This document shows positions 16,410 through 24,438 of a stretch of 33,747 nucleotides of DNA, one piece after another (the stretch's first letter is position 1; each line of letters starts with the position of its first letter). Origin of the DNA: Acidimicrobiaceae bacterium (GTDB lineage Bacteria; Actinomycetota; Acidimicrobiia; Acidimicrobiales; RAAP-2); NCBI GenBank assembly GCA_027315445.1, contig DAHUYA010000062.1, forward strand, positions 1-33,747. Reading direction: 5' to 3'. The position numbers and the translations under genes are program-made. The notes below the pieces were generated by a model that made no database searches, had not been told where the DNA came from, and worked only from the letters and a program-made list of their open reading frames with translations.

Positions 16410-17500
16410 TGGCCGAGGTCGCCGGCACTCGAACGGCGACCGCGCCCGTACTGACGGCGATCCGCCGGAGGGCCCAGTCCCTCCGGCGGATCGCCGTCTT
16501 GGCGCGTCGCAACGAGCATCGAATCTGGATCTGGGGAGGCCGCGTGGCCGCGGTCATCCCCGCTGGGGCCCTGATCGCCTCCGTGGTGGTCCTGGCCACC
16601 AAGGCCGGGCCGGCCGTCCGGGTCAACGGCGCGCACTTCCTGACCGGCTCCGACTGGAAGCTCGGCAACACCTATGGGGCCATCCAGCACACCGACGGGG
16701 TCGCGCACCCCCTCGGCTCCTCCTACGGCGCCTGGCCGCTCATTGCCGGGACCCTCCAGTCGTCGGCCATCGCCCTCATCATCGCGGTGCCGATCTCGCT
16801 GGGCGCCGCCTTCGCCCTCACCGAGCGGCTCCCCCGCTGGCTCTCGTCGATCCTCCGGTTCGGCATCGAGCTGCTGGCCGGTGTGCCGAGCGTGCTCATC
16901 GGCCTGTGGGGCGCGCTCACGCTCGGGCCGCTGCTGGCCCGCGACGTCTACCCGATCGTCGCCGACCACATGCCCAACGTGCCGGTTCTCTCCTACTTCA
17001 AGAACCCCGTCGGCCACGGCGAGGGGTTGCTCACCTCGGGCATCGTCCTCGCCCTCATGATCGTGCCCATCATCGCCTCGACCGCCCGGAACCTCTTCGC
17101 CCAGGTCCCCGCGCTGCCGAAGGAGGGCGGGGAGGCCCTCGGGCTGACCGACTGGGAGGTGACCCGCAAGATCACCCTTCCCTGGGTTCGCTCGGGTCTG
17201 ATCGGGGCGACGGTCCTCGGGCTGGGCCGGGCCCTCGGCGAGACCATCGCCATCGCCATGGTCTCGGGCGCCCTCCTCAACACCATCACGCCGAACGTCT
17301 ACGGCACGATGGGCACGGTCGCCGCCGCCATCGTCAGCCAGCTCGACTCGGCGTTCACCGACGGCACCGGCTTCGCCATCGCCTCCCTGGCCGAGCTCGC
17401 CCTGGTGCTGTCGATCGTCTCGCTCCTGGTCAACATGCTGGCGCGCTTCATCGTCCACCGCACCGACAGCCTGTCGGCCCCGGTCGGAGTGGGGTTCTGA
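16409..17500 (+). CDS. pstC: Phosphate ABC transporter permease PstC (alternative start 16544)
   Basis: SAIALIIAVPISLGAAFALTER, GIELLAGVPSVLIGLWG, VPIIASTARNLFAQVPALPKEGGEALGLTDWEVTRKITLPWVRSGL. GTG at 16409 overlaps the pstS TAG; GTG at 16544 has GGGGAGG upstream. Confidence 0.92.
   Translation: MAEVAGTRTATAPVLTAIRRRAQSLRRIAVLARRNEHRIWIWGGRVAAVIPAGALIASVVVLATKAGPAVRVNGAHFLTGSDWKLGNTYGAIQHTDGVAHPLGSSYGAWPLIAGTLQSSAIALIIAVPISLGAAFALTERLPRWLSSILRFGIELLAGVPSVLIGLWGALTLGPLLARDVYPIVADHMPNVPVLSYFKNPVGHGEGLLTSGIVLALMIVPIIASTARNLFAQVPALPKEGGEALGLTDWEVTRKITLPWVRSGLIGATVLGLGRALGETIAIAMVSGALLNTITPNVYGTMGTVAAAIVSQLDSAFTDGTGFAIASLAELALVLSIVSLLVNMLARFIVHRTDSLSAPVGVGF
16453..16498 (+). promoter_or_regulatory. 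Perfect 20-bp inverted repeat with 6-nt loop at the pstS/pstC junction (candidate attenuator or mRNA-stability hairpin)
   Basis: GACGGCGATCCGCCGGAGGG-CCCAGT-CCCTCCGGCGGATCGCCGTC, followed by TT. Confidence 0.85.
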
Positions 17501-18393
17501 TGGCGAAGGAGGTCACCGCCCTCCCGAGCCCGCGCCGGCGCCATCTGGCCAACTGGCTCTTCTTCCGGGTCGGCTCGATGCTGGCGCTCCTCCTGGTGGT
17601 CGGGCCGGTCCTTTGGGTCGTCGTCACCGTCGTCGCCAACGCCGCGCCCCACTGGAAGTGGTCGGTCCTCACCACCACCACCCAGGGGACGAGCGGCGGC
17701 CTCGAGAACGCCGTCCTCGGCACGCTCCTGCTCCTGCTCGGCGTCCTCGTCATCGCCGGGGTCATCGGCGTGGCCGGCGGCATCTACCTGGCCGAGCTGG
17801 TCGGCACCAAGGCCAACGGCAAGCCCCGGGGCGGCGTGTTCCGCGCCGCCACCGAGGTGCTGTCGGGCGTCCCCTCGATCGTGCTCGGCTACGTGGGGTT
17901 CACCGCCCTGGTGGTCGGCCTGCATTGGCAATTGTCGCTCCTGCCAGCCTGGATCGTGCTGTCGGTGATGGTGGTGCCCTACATCGCCCGGGGCACCGAG
18001 ACGGCGCTCCGCCAGGTGCCGACGGTCTACCGGGAAGGTGCCGAGGCCCTCGGCATGCCGCTCGGCTACGGCCTGCGCAAGGTGGTCCTGCGCTCGGCGA
18101 TCCCCGGCGTCGTGACCAGCCTGCTCATCGCCCTGGCCATCAGCGCCGGGGAGACGGCGCCGTTGCTGTACACGGCGGGATGGTCGGTGGACAACCCTTC
18201 GTTCTCCCTCTTGCACAAGCAGGTCGGGTACCTCACCTATCCGGTCTGGGAGTTCTGGGACTACCCGTCGAAACAGGCCCACTACCTGTCCTTCGACGCC
18301 GCCCTCCTGCTCGTGGTGATCGTCCTCATCCTGTTGGTCACGGCCCGCCTCATCGTCGCCCGGACCCAGCGCCACGCCGAGAGCCGCCGTTGA
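17500..18393 (+). CDS. pstA: Phosphate ABC transporter permease PstA
   Basis: ATEVLSGVPSIVLGYVGFTALV, VVPYIARGTETALRQVPTVYREGAEALGMPLGYGLRKVVLRSAIPGVVTSLLIALAISAGETAPLL. ATG overlaps the pstC TGA. Confidence 0.94.
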   Translation: MAKEVTALPSPRRRHLANWLFFRVGSMLALLLVVGPVLWVVVTVVANAAPHWKWSVLTTTTQGTSGGLENAVLGTLLLLLGVLVIAGVIGVAGGIYLAELVGTKANGKPRGGVFRAATEVLSGVPSIVLGYVGFTALVVGLHWQLSLLPAWIVLSVMVVPYIARGTETALRQVPTVYREGAEALGMPLGYGLRKVVLRSAIPGVVTSLLIALAISAGETAPLLYTAGWSVDNPSFSLLHKQVGYLTYPVWEFWDYPSKQAHYLSFDAALLLVVIVLILLVTARLIVARTQRHAESRR

Positions 18394-18491
18394 GGGCCGT
18401 GGGGAGGCCGGGCCGGCCATAGGGTGGGGGCCGGCGCCGGGAACAGCCGGTGGCGACGCACAGGGCGGGAGCCCGGGCAAGAGGAGGACTG

Positions 18492-19094
18492 ATGGCGCTG
18501 GACCGCGAGCTCGGACCGCTGCTTGCACTGGTGGGCACCTGGGAGGGCGACCAGGGCATCGACGTCGCCTTCTCCAACACGAGGGGCGAGATCGTCGAGA
18601 CGCCCTTCCGGGAGCGGACGACCTTCAGCCCGTTCGGCCCGGTGGAGAACGGGCGCCAGGTGCTCTACGGACTCGACTACCGCACCGCCGCCTGGCGCGG
18701 GGACGAGGAGAACCCCTTCCACACCGAGGTCGGGTACTGGCTGTGGGACGCGGCCGACGGCCAGCTCATGCGGTGCTTCATGATCCCCAGGGGGACCACC
18801 GTGCTGGCCGGGGGCGACGCCGAGCCCGACTCCCGGCTCCTCTCGATGCAGGCCCACGTCGGCTCGGCCACCTACGGGATCCTGTCCAACCGGTTCCTCG
18901 ACGAGTTCGCCCGCACCACCGACTACGAGGTGACCGTCCGGCTGGGCGACGGCACCTACACGTACGAGGAGACGACGACCATCGTGCACGGCCGCCTCAC
19001 CGACGTGCTGAACCACACCGACCGCAACACGCTGCACCGGGTCGGGGAGGGCGGGCCCCACGGCGAGGTGTCGCGTGCAGGAGGTGCCCGATGA
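18492..19094 (+). CDS. Nitrobindin/FABP-like heme-binding beta-barrel domain protein
   Basis: LLALVGTWEGDQGIDVAF...TPFRERTTFSPFGPVENGRQVLYGLDY; C-terminal TYTYEETTTIVHGRLTDVLNHTDRNTLHRVG. GAGGAGG SD. Confidence 0.62.
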   Translation: MALDRELGPLLALVGTWEGDQGIDVAFSNTRGEIVETPFRERTTFSPFGPVENGRQVLYGLDYRTAAWRGDEENPFHTEVGYWLWDAADGQLMRCFMIPRGTTVLAGGDAEPDSRLLSMQAHVGSATYGILSNRFLDEFARTTDYEVTVRLGDGTYTYEETTTIVHGRLTDVLNHTDRNTLHRVGEGGPHGEVSRAGGAR

Positions 19095-20323
19095 TCGACT
19101 GGAGCGACGAGCAGCTGGCGGTTCGAGACGCCGTCCGACGTTTCGTGGAGGAGGAGATCGCGCCCCGGGTCGACGACCTCGAGCACGGCGACCTCCCGCC
19201 CTACGACGTCCTGCGCAAGCTCTACGCCACCTTCGGCCTCGACCAGCTGGCCCGCGAGAGCTTCAAGCGCTCGGTGGCCCGACGCCGGGAGGCGGACGGC
19301 GGCGGGCGGGCCCGGAACGGAGACGCAGGGGGCGGCGGTTCGCAGGCCGCCCTCACCCTGATCCCGATCGTGGAGATCTGCCGGTACTGCCCCGGTCTGG
19401 TCACCGCCCTCGGGGTGAGCACCGGCCTGGCCGGCGGCACGGTCATGAAGCGGGGGACGCCGGCCCAGATGGAGCGCTGGGGGCTCGACCTGCTCACCCT
19501 CGACAAGATCGGCGCCTGGGCGATCACCGAACCGGGCTCGGGATCCGACGCCCTGGGCGGGATGCGGACCAGCGCTCGGCCGGACGGCGACGGCTACGTG
19601 TTGAACGGCAACAAGACCTTCATCACCAACGGCCCGTACGCCGACACCATCGTCCTCTACGCCAAGCTCGACGACGGCAGCGGCACCGACCTCCGCCACC
19701 GCCCGGTGCTCACCTTCGTGCTCGACCGGGGGATGGAGGGCCTCGAGCAGTCCTCTCCCTTCCGCAAGATGGGGCTGCACTCCTCCCCGACCGGCGAGCT
19801 CTTCCTCACGGACGTGCAGGTCGGCCCCGACCGTCTGCTCGGAGAGGGCAAGGAGGCGAGTGACGCGGGGCGCCAGAGCGCCCGCGACAATTTCGTCACC
19901 GAGCGGGCGGGGGTGGCCGCCATGGCCCTCGGGGTGATCGAGGAATGCCTCTCGCTGTCGACGCGCTACGCCAAGGACCGGCTGCTCTGGGGCAAGCCGA
20001 TCGGCGACTTCCAGCTGATCCAGCTGAAGCTGGCCCACATGGAGGTGGCCCGTCTCAACGTCCAGAACCTGGTCTTCCGGCACATCGAGCTCTCCTCCCT
20101 GGGCCGTTCGCTCACCCTGGCCGAGGCGTCGGCCATGAAGCTCTACGCCGCCCAGGCGGCGGTCGAGGTCGCGATGGAGGCAGTGCAGCTGTTCGGAGGG
20201 AACGGGTACATGGCCGAGTTCCGGGTCGAGCAGCTGGCTCGGGACGCCAAGGTCTTCCAGATCTACGCAGGCACCGACGAGGTGCAGGTCACCCACATCG
20301 CGCGCGACCTGCTGTCCCGCTGA
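19091..20323 (+). CDS. Acyl-CoA dehydrogenase family protein
   Basis: GAWAITEPGSGSDALGGMRTSA, GYVLNGNKTFITNGPYAD, AVEVAMEAVQLFGGNGYMAEFRVEQLARDAKVFQIYAGTDEVQ. ATGA overlap with the upstream gene. Confidence 0.93.
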   Translation: MIDWSDEQLAVRDAVRRFVEEEIAPRVDDLEHGDLPPYDVLRKLYATFGLDQLARESFKRSVARRREADGGGRARNGDAGGGGSQAALTLIPIVEICRYCPGLVTALGVSTGLAGGTVMKRGTPAQMERWGLDLLTLDKIGAWAITEPGSGSDALGGMRTSARPDGDGYVLNGNKTFITNGPYADTIVLYAKLDDGSGTDLRHRPVLTFVLDRGMEGLEQSSPFRKMGLHSSPTGELFLTDVQVGPDRLLGEGKEASDAGRQSARDNFVTERAGVAAMALGVIEECLSLSTRYAKDRLLWGKPIGDFQLIQLKLAHMEVARLNVQNLVFRHIELSSLGRSLTLAEASAMKLYAAQAAVEVAMEAVQLFGGNGYMAEFRVEQLARDAKVFQIYAGTDEVQVTHIARDLLSR

Positions 20324-20390
20324 GCCGAGCGGCGCGCCGGCCGGCGCCGACCCGCCAGCCGGTGCCGCGACGGCGTAGGGTCCTCGGGCG

Positions 20391-21587
20391 GTGACGGCGA
20401 CGGGGGGCGAGTGGGTCGAGACAGCGGTGACCGCGGCGCTCGACGAGATGGTCGACACTCGGCACACCCTGCACGCCCAACCCGAGCTGGGCTTCGCCGA
20501 GCACCGGACCACGGCCCTGGTGCGCGATCGGCTGACCGGCCTCGGCCTGAGCGAGGAGCCGGCCGGCACCACCACGGGGGCCATCTTCTCGCTGGAGGGC
20601 GGCCGGCCCGGGTCGACGGTGGTCCTCCGGGCCGACATCGACGCCCTGCCGGTCGAAGAGCAGGTGGACGTGCCCTACCGCTCGCAGGTGGAGGGGGCGA
20701 TGCACGCCTGCGGGCACGACGAGCACACCGCCTCACTGCTCGGCGTGGCCCGCGTCCTCAGCCGGAGGGCGGGCGACCTGCCCGGCCGCTTCGTCTTCGT
20801 CTTCCAGCCTGGGGAGGAGACGTGCGACGGCGCCCGGCGGATGCTCGAACTGGGTGCCCTGCGGAGCCTCGGGCCGGCCCGCCTGGTCGGCCACCACGTG
20901 ACATCGCAGCTGCCGGTGGGCCTGGTCGGGCTGCGGGCCGGGGTGGCCATGTCGGAGGCCCACTCGCTGCGGGTCGAGCTGCACGGCGGTGGGGGCCACG
21001 GCGCCATGCCGACGGGGCTGGGCGACGTCGTGGCCGCCGCGGCCCAGCTGGCAGTGAGCCTGCCCTCGGTGGTCGAGGGCCTCTCCTTCGAGGGGACCGA
21101 CTGCGTCTGCTCGGCCGGAACCCTCCACGCCGGGACCGCCCCCAACGTGGTGCCCGACCGGGCGGTGCTCGAGGGCACGCTTCGGACCTTCACCGACCGC
21201 CAGCGCGCCGAGGCACTCGCCCGGCTGCGTGACCTGGTCGGGCAGGTGGCCGACGACCGTGGGGTCGAGGCCGTGCTGACCCTGCCGTCCCGCACCCCTG
21301 CGGTGGTGAACGACCCAGCGGTGACCGCGGTGGTCGAGCGGATCGCCGGCCAGGCCCTGCCGGACGGTCAGGTGTTCCGGATGCCGCCGGTGGCGCCCAG
21401 CGACGACGTGAGCGAGCTGCTCGCGGTCGTCCCCGGCTGCTACTTCTTCGTCGGCGGGGCGCCCGCCGGCTCCTCGGCCGGCGCCCACCACAGCCCGACC
21501 TTCGCCGTGTCCGACGGCGCCCTGCGGGTCTCCGCCACGGTCACCCTCCGGGCGGCGCTGGCCCTGGCGGAGCCACCGGGCGGCTGA
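20391..21587 (+). CDS. M20 family amidohydrolase/peptidase
   Basis: LHAQPELGFAEHRTTALV, RADIDALPVEEQVDVPYRSQVEGAMHACGHDEHTASLLG, FVFQPGEETCDGARRML, GGGGHGAMP. Confidence 0.9.
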   Translation: MTATGGEWVETAVTAALDEMVDTRHTLHAQPELGFAEHRTTALVRDRLTGLGLSEEPAGTTTGAIFSLEGGRPGSTVVLRADIDALPVEEQVDVPYRSQVEGAMHACGHDEHTASLLGVARVLSRRAGDLPGRFVFVFQPGEETCDGARRMLELGALRSLGPARLVGHHVTSQLPVGLVGLRAGVAMSEAHSLRVELHGGGGHGAMPTGLGDVVAAAAQLAVSLPSVVEGLSFEGTDCVCSAGTLHAGTAPNVVPDRAVLEGTLRTFTDRQRAEALARLRDLVGQVADDRGVEAVLTLPSRTPAVVNDPAVTAVVERIAGQALPDGQVFRMPPVAPSDDVSELLAVVPGCYFFVGGAPAGSSAGAHHSPTFAVSDGALRVSATVTLRAALALAEPPGG

Positions 21588-21617
21588 CCAACGCTCGCCC
21601 CGGCGCGGCGACCGGCC

Positions 21618-22472
21618 TCAGCCGAACACGACCGTCCGGGCACCGTTGAGCAGCACCCGGTCCTCGAGGTGCCAGCGGAGGCCACGCGCCAGCACGGTGC
21701 GTTCGATGTCCCGGCCCACCCTCATGAGGTCCTCCACCGTGTCGCTGTGGTCGATCCTGCGGGCGTCCTGCTCGATGATCGGGCCGGCGTCGAGGTCGGC
21801 GGTGGCGTAGTGGCAGGTCGCACCGATGAGCTTGACCCCGCGCTCGAAAGCCTGGTGGTAGGGGCGGGCGCCGGCGAAGCTCGGGAGGAAGCTGTGGTGG
21901 ATGTTGATGATCCGGCCGTGGTGGCGCTCGCAGAACCCGGGCGGGATGATCTGCATGAAGCGGGCCAGCACCAGCACGTCGCCCTCGGCGCGGTCGAAGG
22001 CCTCCTCCATGCGCGTGAAGGCCCGGTCGCGGTCGTCCATCGGGATGTGGGCGAAGGGGATGCCGTGCCACTCGACCAGGTCTTGCAGGTCGGTGTGGTT
22101 GGAGAGCACCAACGGGATGGTGCAGGGGAGATCGCCGCTCCGCCACCGGTAGAGGAGGTCGGCCAGGCAGTGGTCCTCTCGGCTGACGGCGATCACCATC
22201 CGTTTGGGGACGGCGGTGTCGGTGAGCTGCCAGGTCATGTCGAACTCGGCCGCCACCACCTCGAACCGCCGACCGAGCTCGGCACGGGCGACCGGCAGGG
22301 TGTCGGCGATGATCTCGATTCGCAGGAAGAAGCGACCGGTAGTGAGATCGCCGTGCTGGGCGGCCTCCAGCACCCAGCCCCCGAGGCCGGCGATGAACCC
22401 GGTCACCGCGGCCACGATCCCCACCCGGTCGGGGCAGGTGATGGTCAGGATGTACCGTCGGGTGGTGGGCAG
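21618..22472 (-). CDS. purU: Formyltetrahydrofolate deformylase PurU (apparent CTG start)
   Basis: N-terminal ACT segment LPTTRRYILTITCPDRVGIVAAVTGFIAGLGGWVLEAAQHGD; VLARFMQIIPPGFCERHHGRIINIHHSFLPSFAGARPYHQAFERGVKLIGATCHYATADLDAGPIIEQD. The track start (22424) lies inside the ACT domain. Confidence 0.88.
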   Translation of the reverse strand: MPTTRRYILTITCPDRVGIVAAVTGFIAGLGGWVLEAAQHGDLTTGRFFLRIEIIADTLPVARAELGRRFEVVAAEFDMTWQLTDTAVPKRMVIAVSREDHCLADLLYRWRSGDLPCTIPLVLSNHTDLQDLVEWHGIPFAHIPMDDRDRAFTRMEEAFDRAEGDVLVLARFMQIIPPGFCERHHGRIINIHHSFLPSFAGARPYHQAFERGVKLIGATCHYATADLDAGPIIEQDARRIDHSDTVEDLMRVGRDIERTVLARGLRWHLEDRVLLNGARTVVFG

Positions 22473-22565
22473 TTCGGCCCCCTCGGCTCGCCGTCGACCC
22501 GGGCCGCTCGCACCCGGCGGCCCGACCGGGGCGGCATGTTATCCCGAGGATCCGGATTGACCCTC

Positions 22566-22649
22566 CGGGTCGGGGGGCGGCCCGACCGCCGCCCGGGTCA
22601 GGGGGCGGCCCGACCGCCGCCCGGGTCAGGGGGCGGCCCGACCGCCGCC
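22566..22649. repeat. 28-bp tandem repeat x3, each unit containing a GGGCGGC-ccgacc-GCCGCCC hairpin
   Basis: CGGGTC(G/A)GGGGGCGGCCCGACCGCCGCC at 22566, 22594 and 22622. Confidence 0.95.
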
Positions 22650-23876
22650 CACGCCCGAATAGGCCGTTTCGGCGTGCTGGGTCAGGTCGAGGCCGGTGAA
22701 CTCGTCCTCGGCCTTCACCCGCAGCCCGATCGTCCGGTCGACCACGAGCGCCAACAGCCACGAGGCGACCAGGCAGAAGGCGGCGGCCACCACCGCGGCC
22801 AGCACTTCCACACCGAGCAGGTGGAAGCCGCCGCCGGAGGCCAGCCCGTTCGCCCCGGCGGGGTCGATCGAGCGGGCGGCGAAGAGCCCGAGCAGCACCA
22901 TGCCGACCAGGCCGCCCACGCCGTGCACGCCGAGCACGTCGAGCGAGTCGTCGTAGCCCAGCCGGAACTTGAGCCGGACGGCCAGCGCGCAGAGCACGCC
23001 GGCCGCCGCCCCGATGAGCAGCGCCGGCATCGCCCCGACGAACCCGGCACAGGGGGTGATCGCCACCATCCCGGCCACCGCCCCGGAGGCGGCGCCGAGG
23101 GTGGTCGCCACCTTCTCACGCACCAGCTCGACCACCAACCAGCCGAGGAGCCCGGCCGACGCCGCCAGCTGCGTGTTGACGAGTGCGTGCACCGCCACCC
23201 CGTTCGCCCCGAGAGCCGAGCCCGCGTTGAAGCCGAACCAGCCGAACCACAGGATGCCGGCACCCATCAGGCTGAGCGGCACCGAGTGCGGCGGCATCGG
23301 CTCGGTCGGCCAGCCCCTGCGGCGACCGAGCACGAGCACCAGACCGAGCGTGGAGAACCCGGAGTTGATCTCGACCACGGTGCCACCCGCGAAGTCGAGC
23401 ACCCCCCGGTGGGCGAGCCAGCCGGTCGGGCTGAACACCCAGTGGGCCAGCGGCACGTAGACCAACAACAGCCACAGCACGATGAAGGCCACGAAGGCCG
23501 GGAATCGGACGCGGTCGATGCTGCCCCCGGCGATCAGGGCCGCGGTGATGACGGCGAACATCATCTGGAACACCGCCACCGCCAGGGGCGGCACCGTCAG
23601 GTGGCCGAACCCGGGGAGCCCGTGGGCCATCCCGGAGAGGCCGGCCAGGCCCAGGTCGCCCAGCATTCCGCCGCCGGCGTCGTGCCCGAAGGCCAGGCTG
23701 AAACCCACGGCAGCCCAGAGGACCGACACGAGGCCGATGCAGACGAAGCACTGCATCATGACGGCCAGCACGTTCTTGGCCCGGGCCATCCCCCCGTAGA
23801 AGAGGGCCAGGCCCGGCGTCATGAACAGCACCAAGGCGGCGCTGACCAGCACCCAGGCGGTGTCCCCGGCGTTCAT
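22626..23876 (-). CDS. amt: Ammonium transporter
   Basis: MNAGDTAWVLVSAALVLFMTPGLALFYGGMARAKNVLAVMMQ, DFAGGTVVEINSGFSTLGLVLVLG, ILWFGWFGFNAGSALGANGVAVHALVNT, DSLDVLGVHGVGGLVGMVLLG. GGAGGAGGGGG SD. Confidence 0.95.
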   Translation of the reverse strand: MNAGDTAWVLVSAALVLFMTPGLALFYGGMARAKNVLAVMMQCFVCIGLVSVLWAAVGFSLAFGHDAGGGMLGDLGLAGLSGMAHGLPGFGHLTVPPLAVAVFQMMFAVITAALIAGGSIDRVRFPAFVAFIVLWLLLVYVPLAHWVFSPTGWLAHRGVLDFAGGTVVEINSGFSTLGLVLVLGRRRGWPTEPMPPHSVPLSLMGAGILWFGWFGFNAGSALGANGVAVHALVNTQLAASAGLLGWLVVELVREKVATTLGAASGAVAGMVAITPCAGFVGAMPALLIGAAAGVLCALAVRLKFRLGYDDSLDVLGVHGVGGLVGMVLLGLFAARSIDPAGANGLASGGGFHLLGVEVLAAVVAAAFCLVASWLLALVVDRTIGLRVKAEDEFTGLDLTQHAETAYSGVGGGRAAP

Positions 23877-24019
23877 CCGACCCCCTCCTCCTCGTCGTCG
23901 TCGGCGGCTCGCGTGCGGCGGCGGCGGCGGAGCGTTGGCCGGGCCGGGCGGCGCGTCACCCTAGCGGCGGTACCCCCGGTGGTGGGAGACGGCTGAAGGG
24001 CCGGGGTCCCCAACGGCCG

Positions 24020-24328
24020 TTGACATCGGGCACCTGCCGTGTTACGTGCGAGACGGGTGGTACCGCCTCGACCGAGCGTGGAAGGGTCCCGCCGGCGTGG
24101 GCGGACCGAGTCGGGAGGCCGGCGACGGTGGCCCATGCCACCGTCCGGGACGTGACGACCGGCGAGTCCATCTCCCTGAGCGCTTGCGTGGTCGGTGCCG
24201 GTCCGCCCTACCTCGGGATGTGCGCGTCCCCGGCTGACACCGCGGGGACATCGACCACTGTGCAGGTCTCCACCGGGCCCCTCTCCGCCACCGGGAAGGC
24301 GTTCGCCACCCGCTTCCACCACTGCTGA
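24020..24328 (+). CDS. Hypothetical small ORF (TTG start), possible remnant of a secreted protein
   Basis: Protein-like C-terminal half (ATVRDVTTGESISLSACVVGAGPPYLGMCASPADTAGTSTTVQVSTGPLSATGKAFATRFHHC) in an otherwise empty gap. No homology recognised. Confidence 0.25.
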   Translation: MTSGTCRVTCETGGTASTERGRVPPAWADRVGRPATVAHATVRDVTTGESISLSACVVGAGPPYLGMCASPADTAGTSTTVQVSTGPLSATGKAFATRFHHC

Positions 24329-24392
24329 TCGGCTGTCGCGGGCGCGCCCGTCGCGGGGTCGTGCCCGGGCCGATCCGGTGCCACTCGGCGGA

Positions 24393-24437
24393 CTGCTGCC
24401 GGGGCGGGTGGCGTGCCACCACCCGCCCCGGCAGCAG
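24393..24437 (-). terminator. Strong hairpin terminator-like structure immediately after the hsp20 stop
   Basis: Perfect 19-bp inverted repeat CTGCTGCCGGGGCGGGTGG-CGTGCCA-CCACCCGCCCCGGCAGCAG; no clear T-tract. Confidence 0.75.
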
Positions 24438-24438
24438 G

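Noticed and set aside
18956-20638. Minus-strand 560-aa ORF
   Set aside because: Shadow of the acyl-CoA dehydrogenase and M20 genes, no domain signal.
21669-23996. Plus-strand 775-aa ORF
   Set aside because: Antisense to purU and amt; His/Gln/Glu/Gly-rich shadow translation without domain signatures.
23877-24019. GlnR box upstream of amt
   Set aside because: No convincing GTNAC-n6-GNAAC-type element seen by eye.
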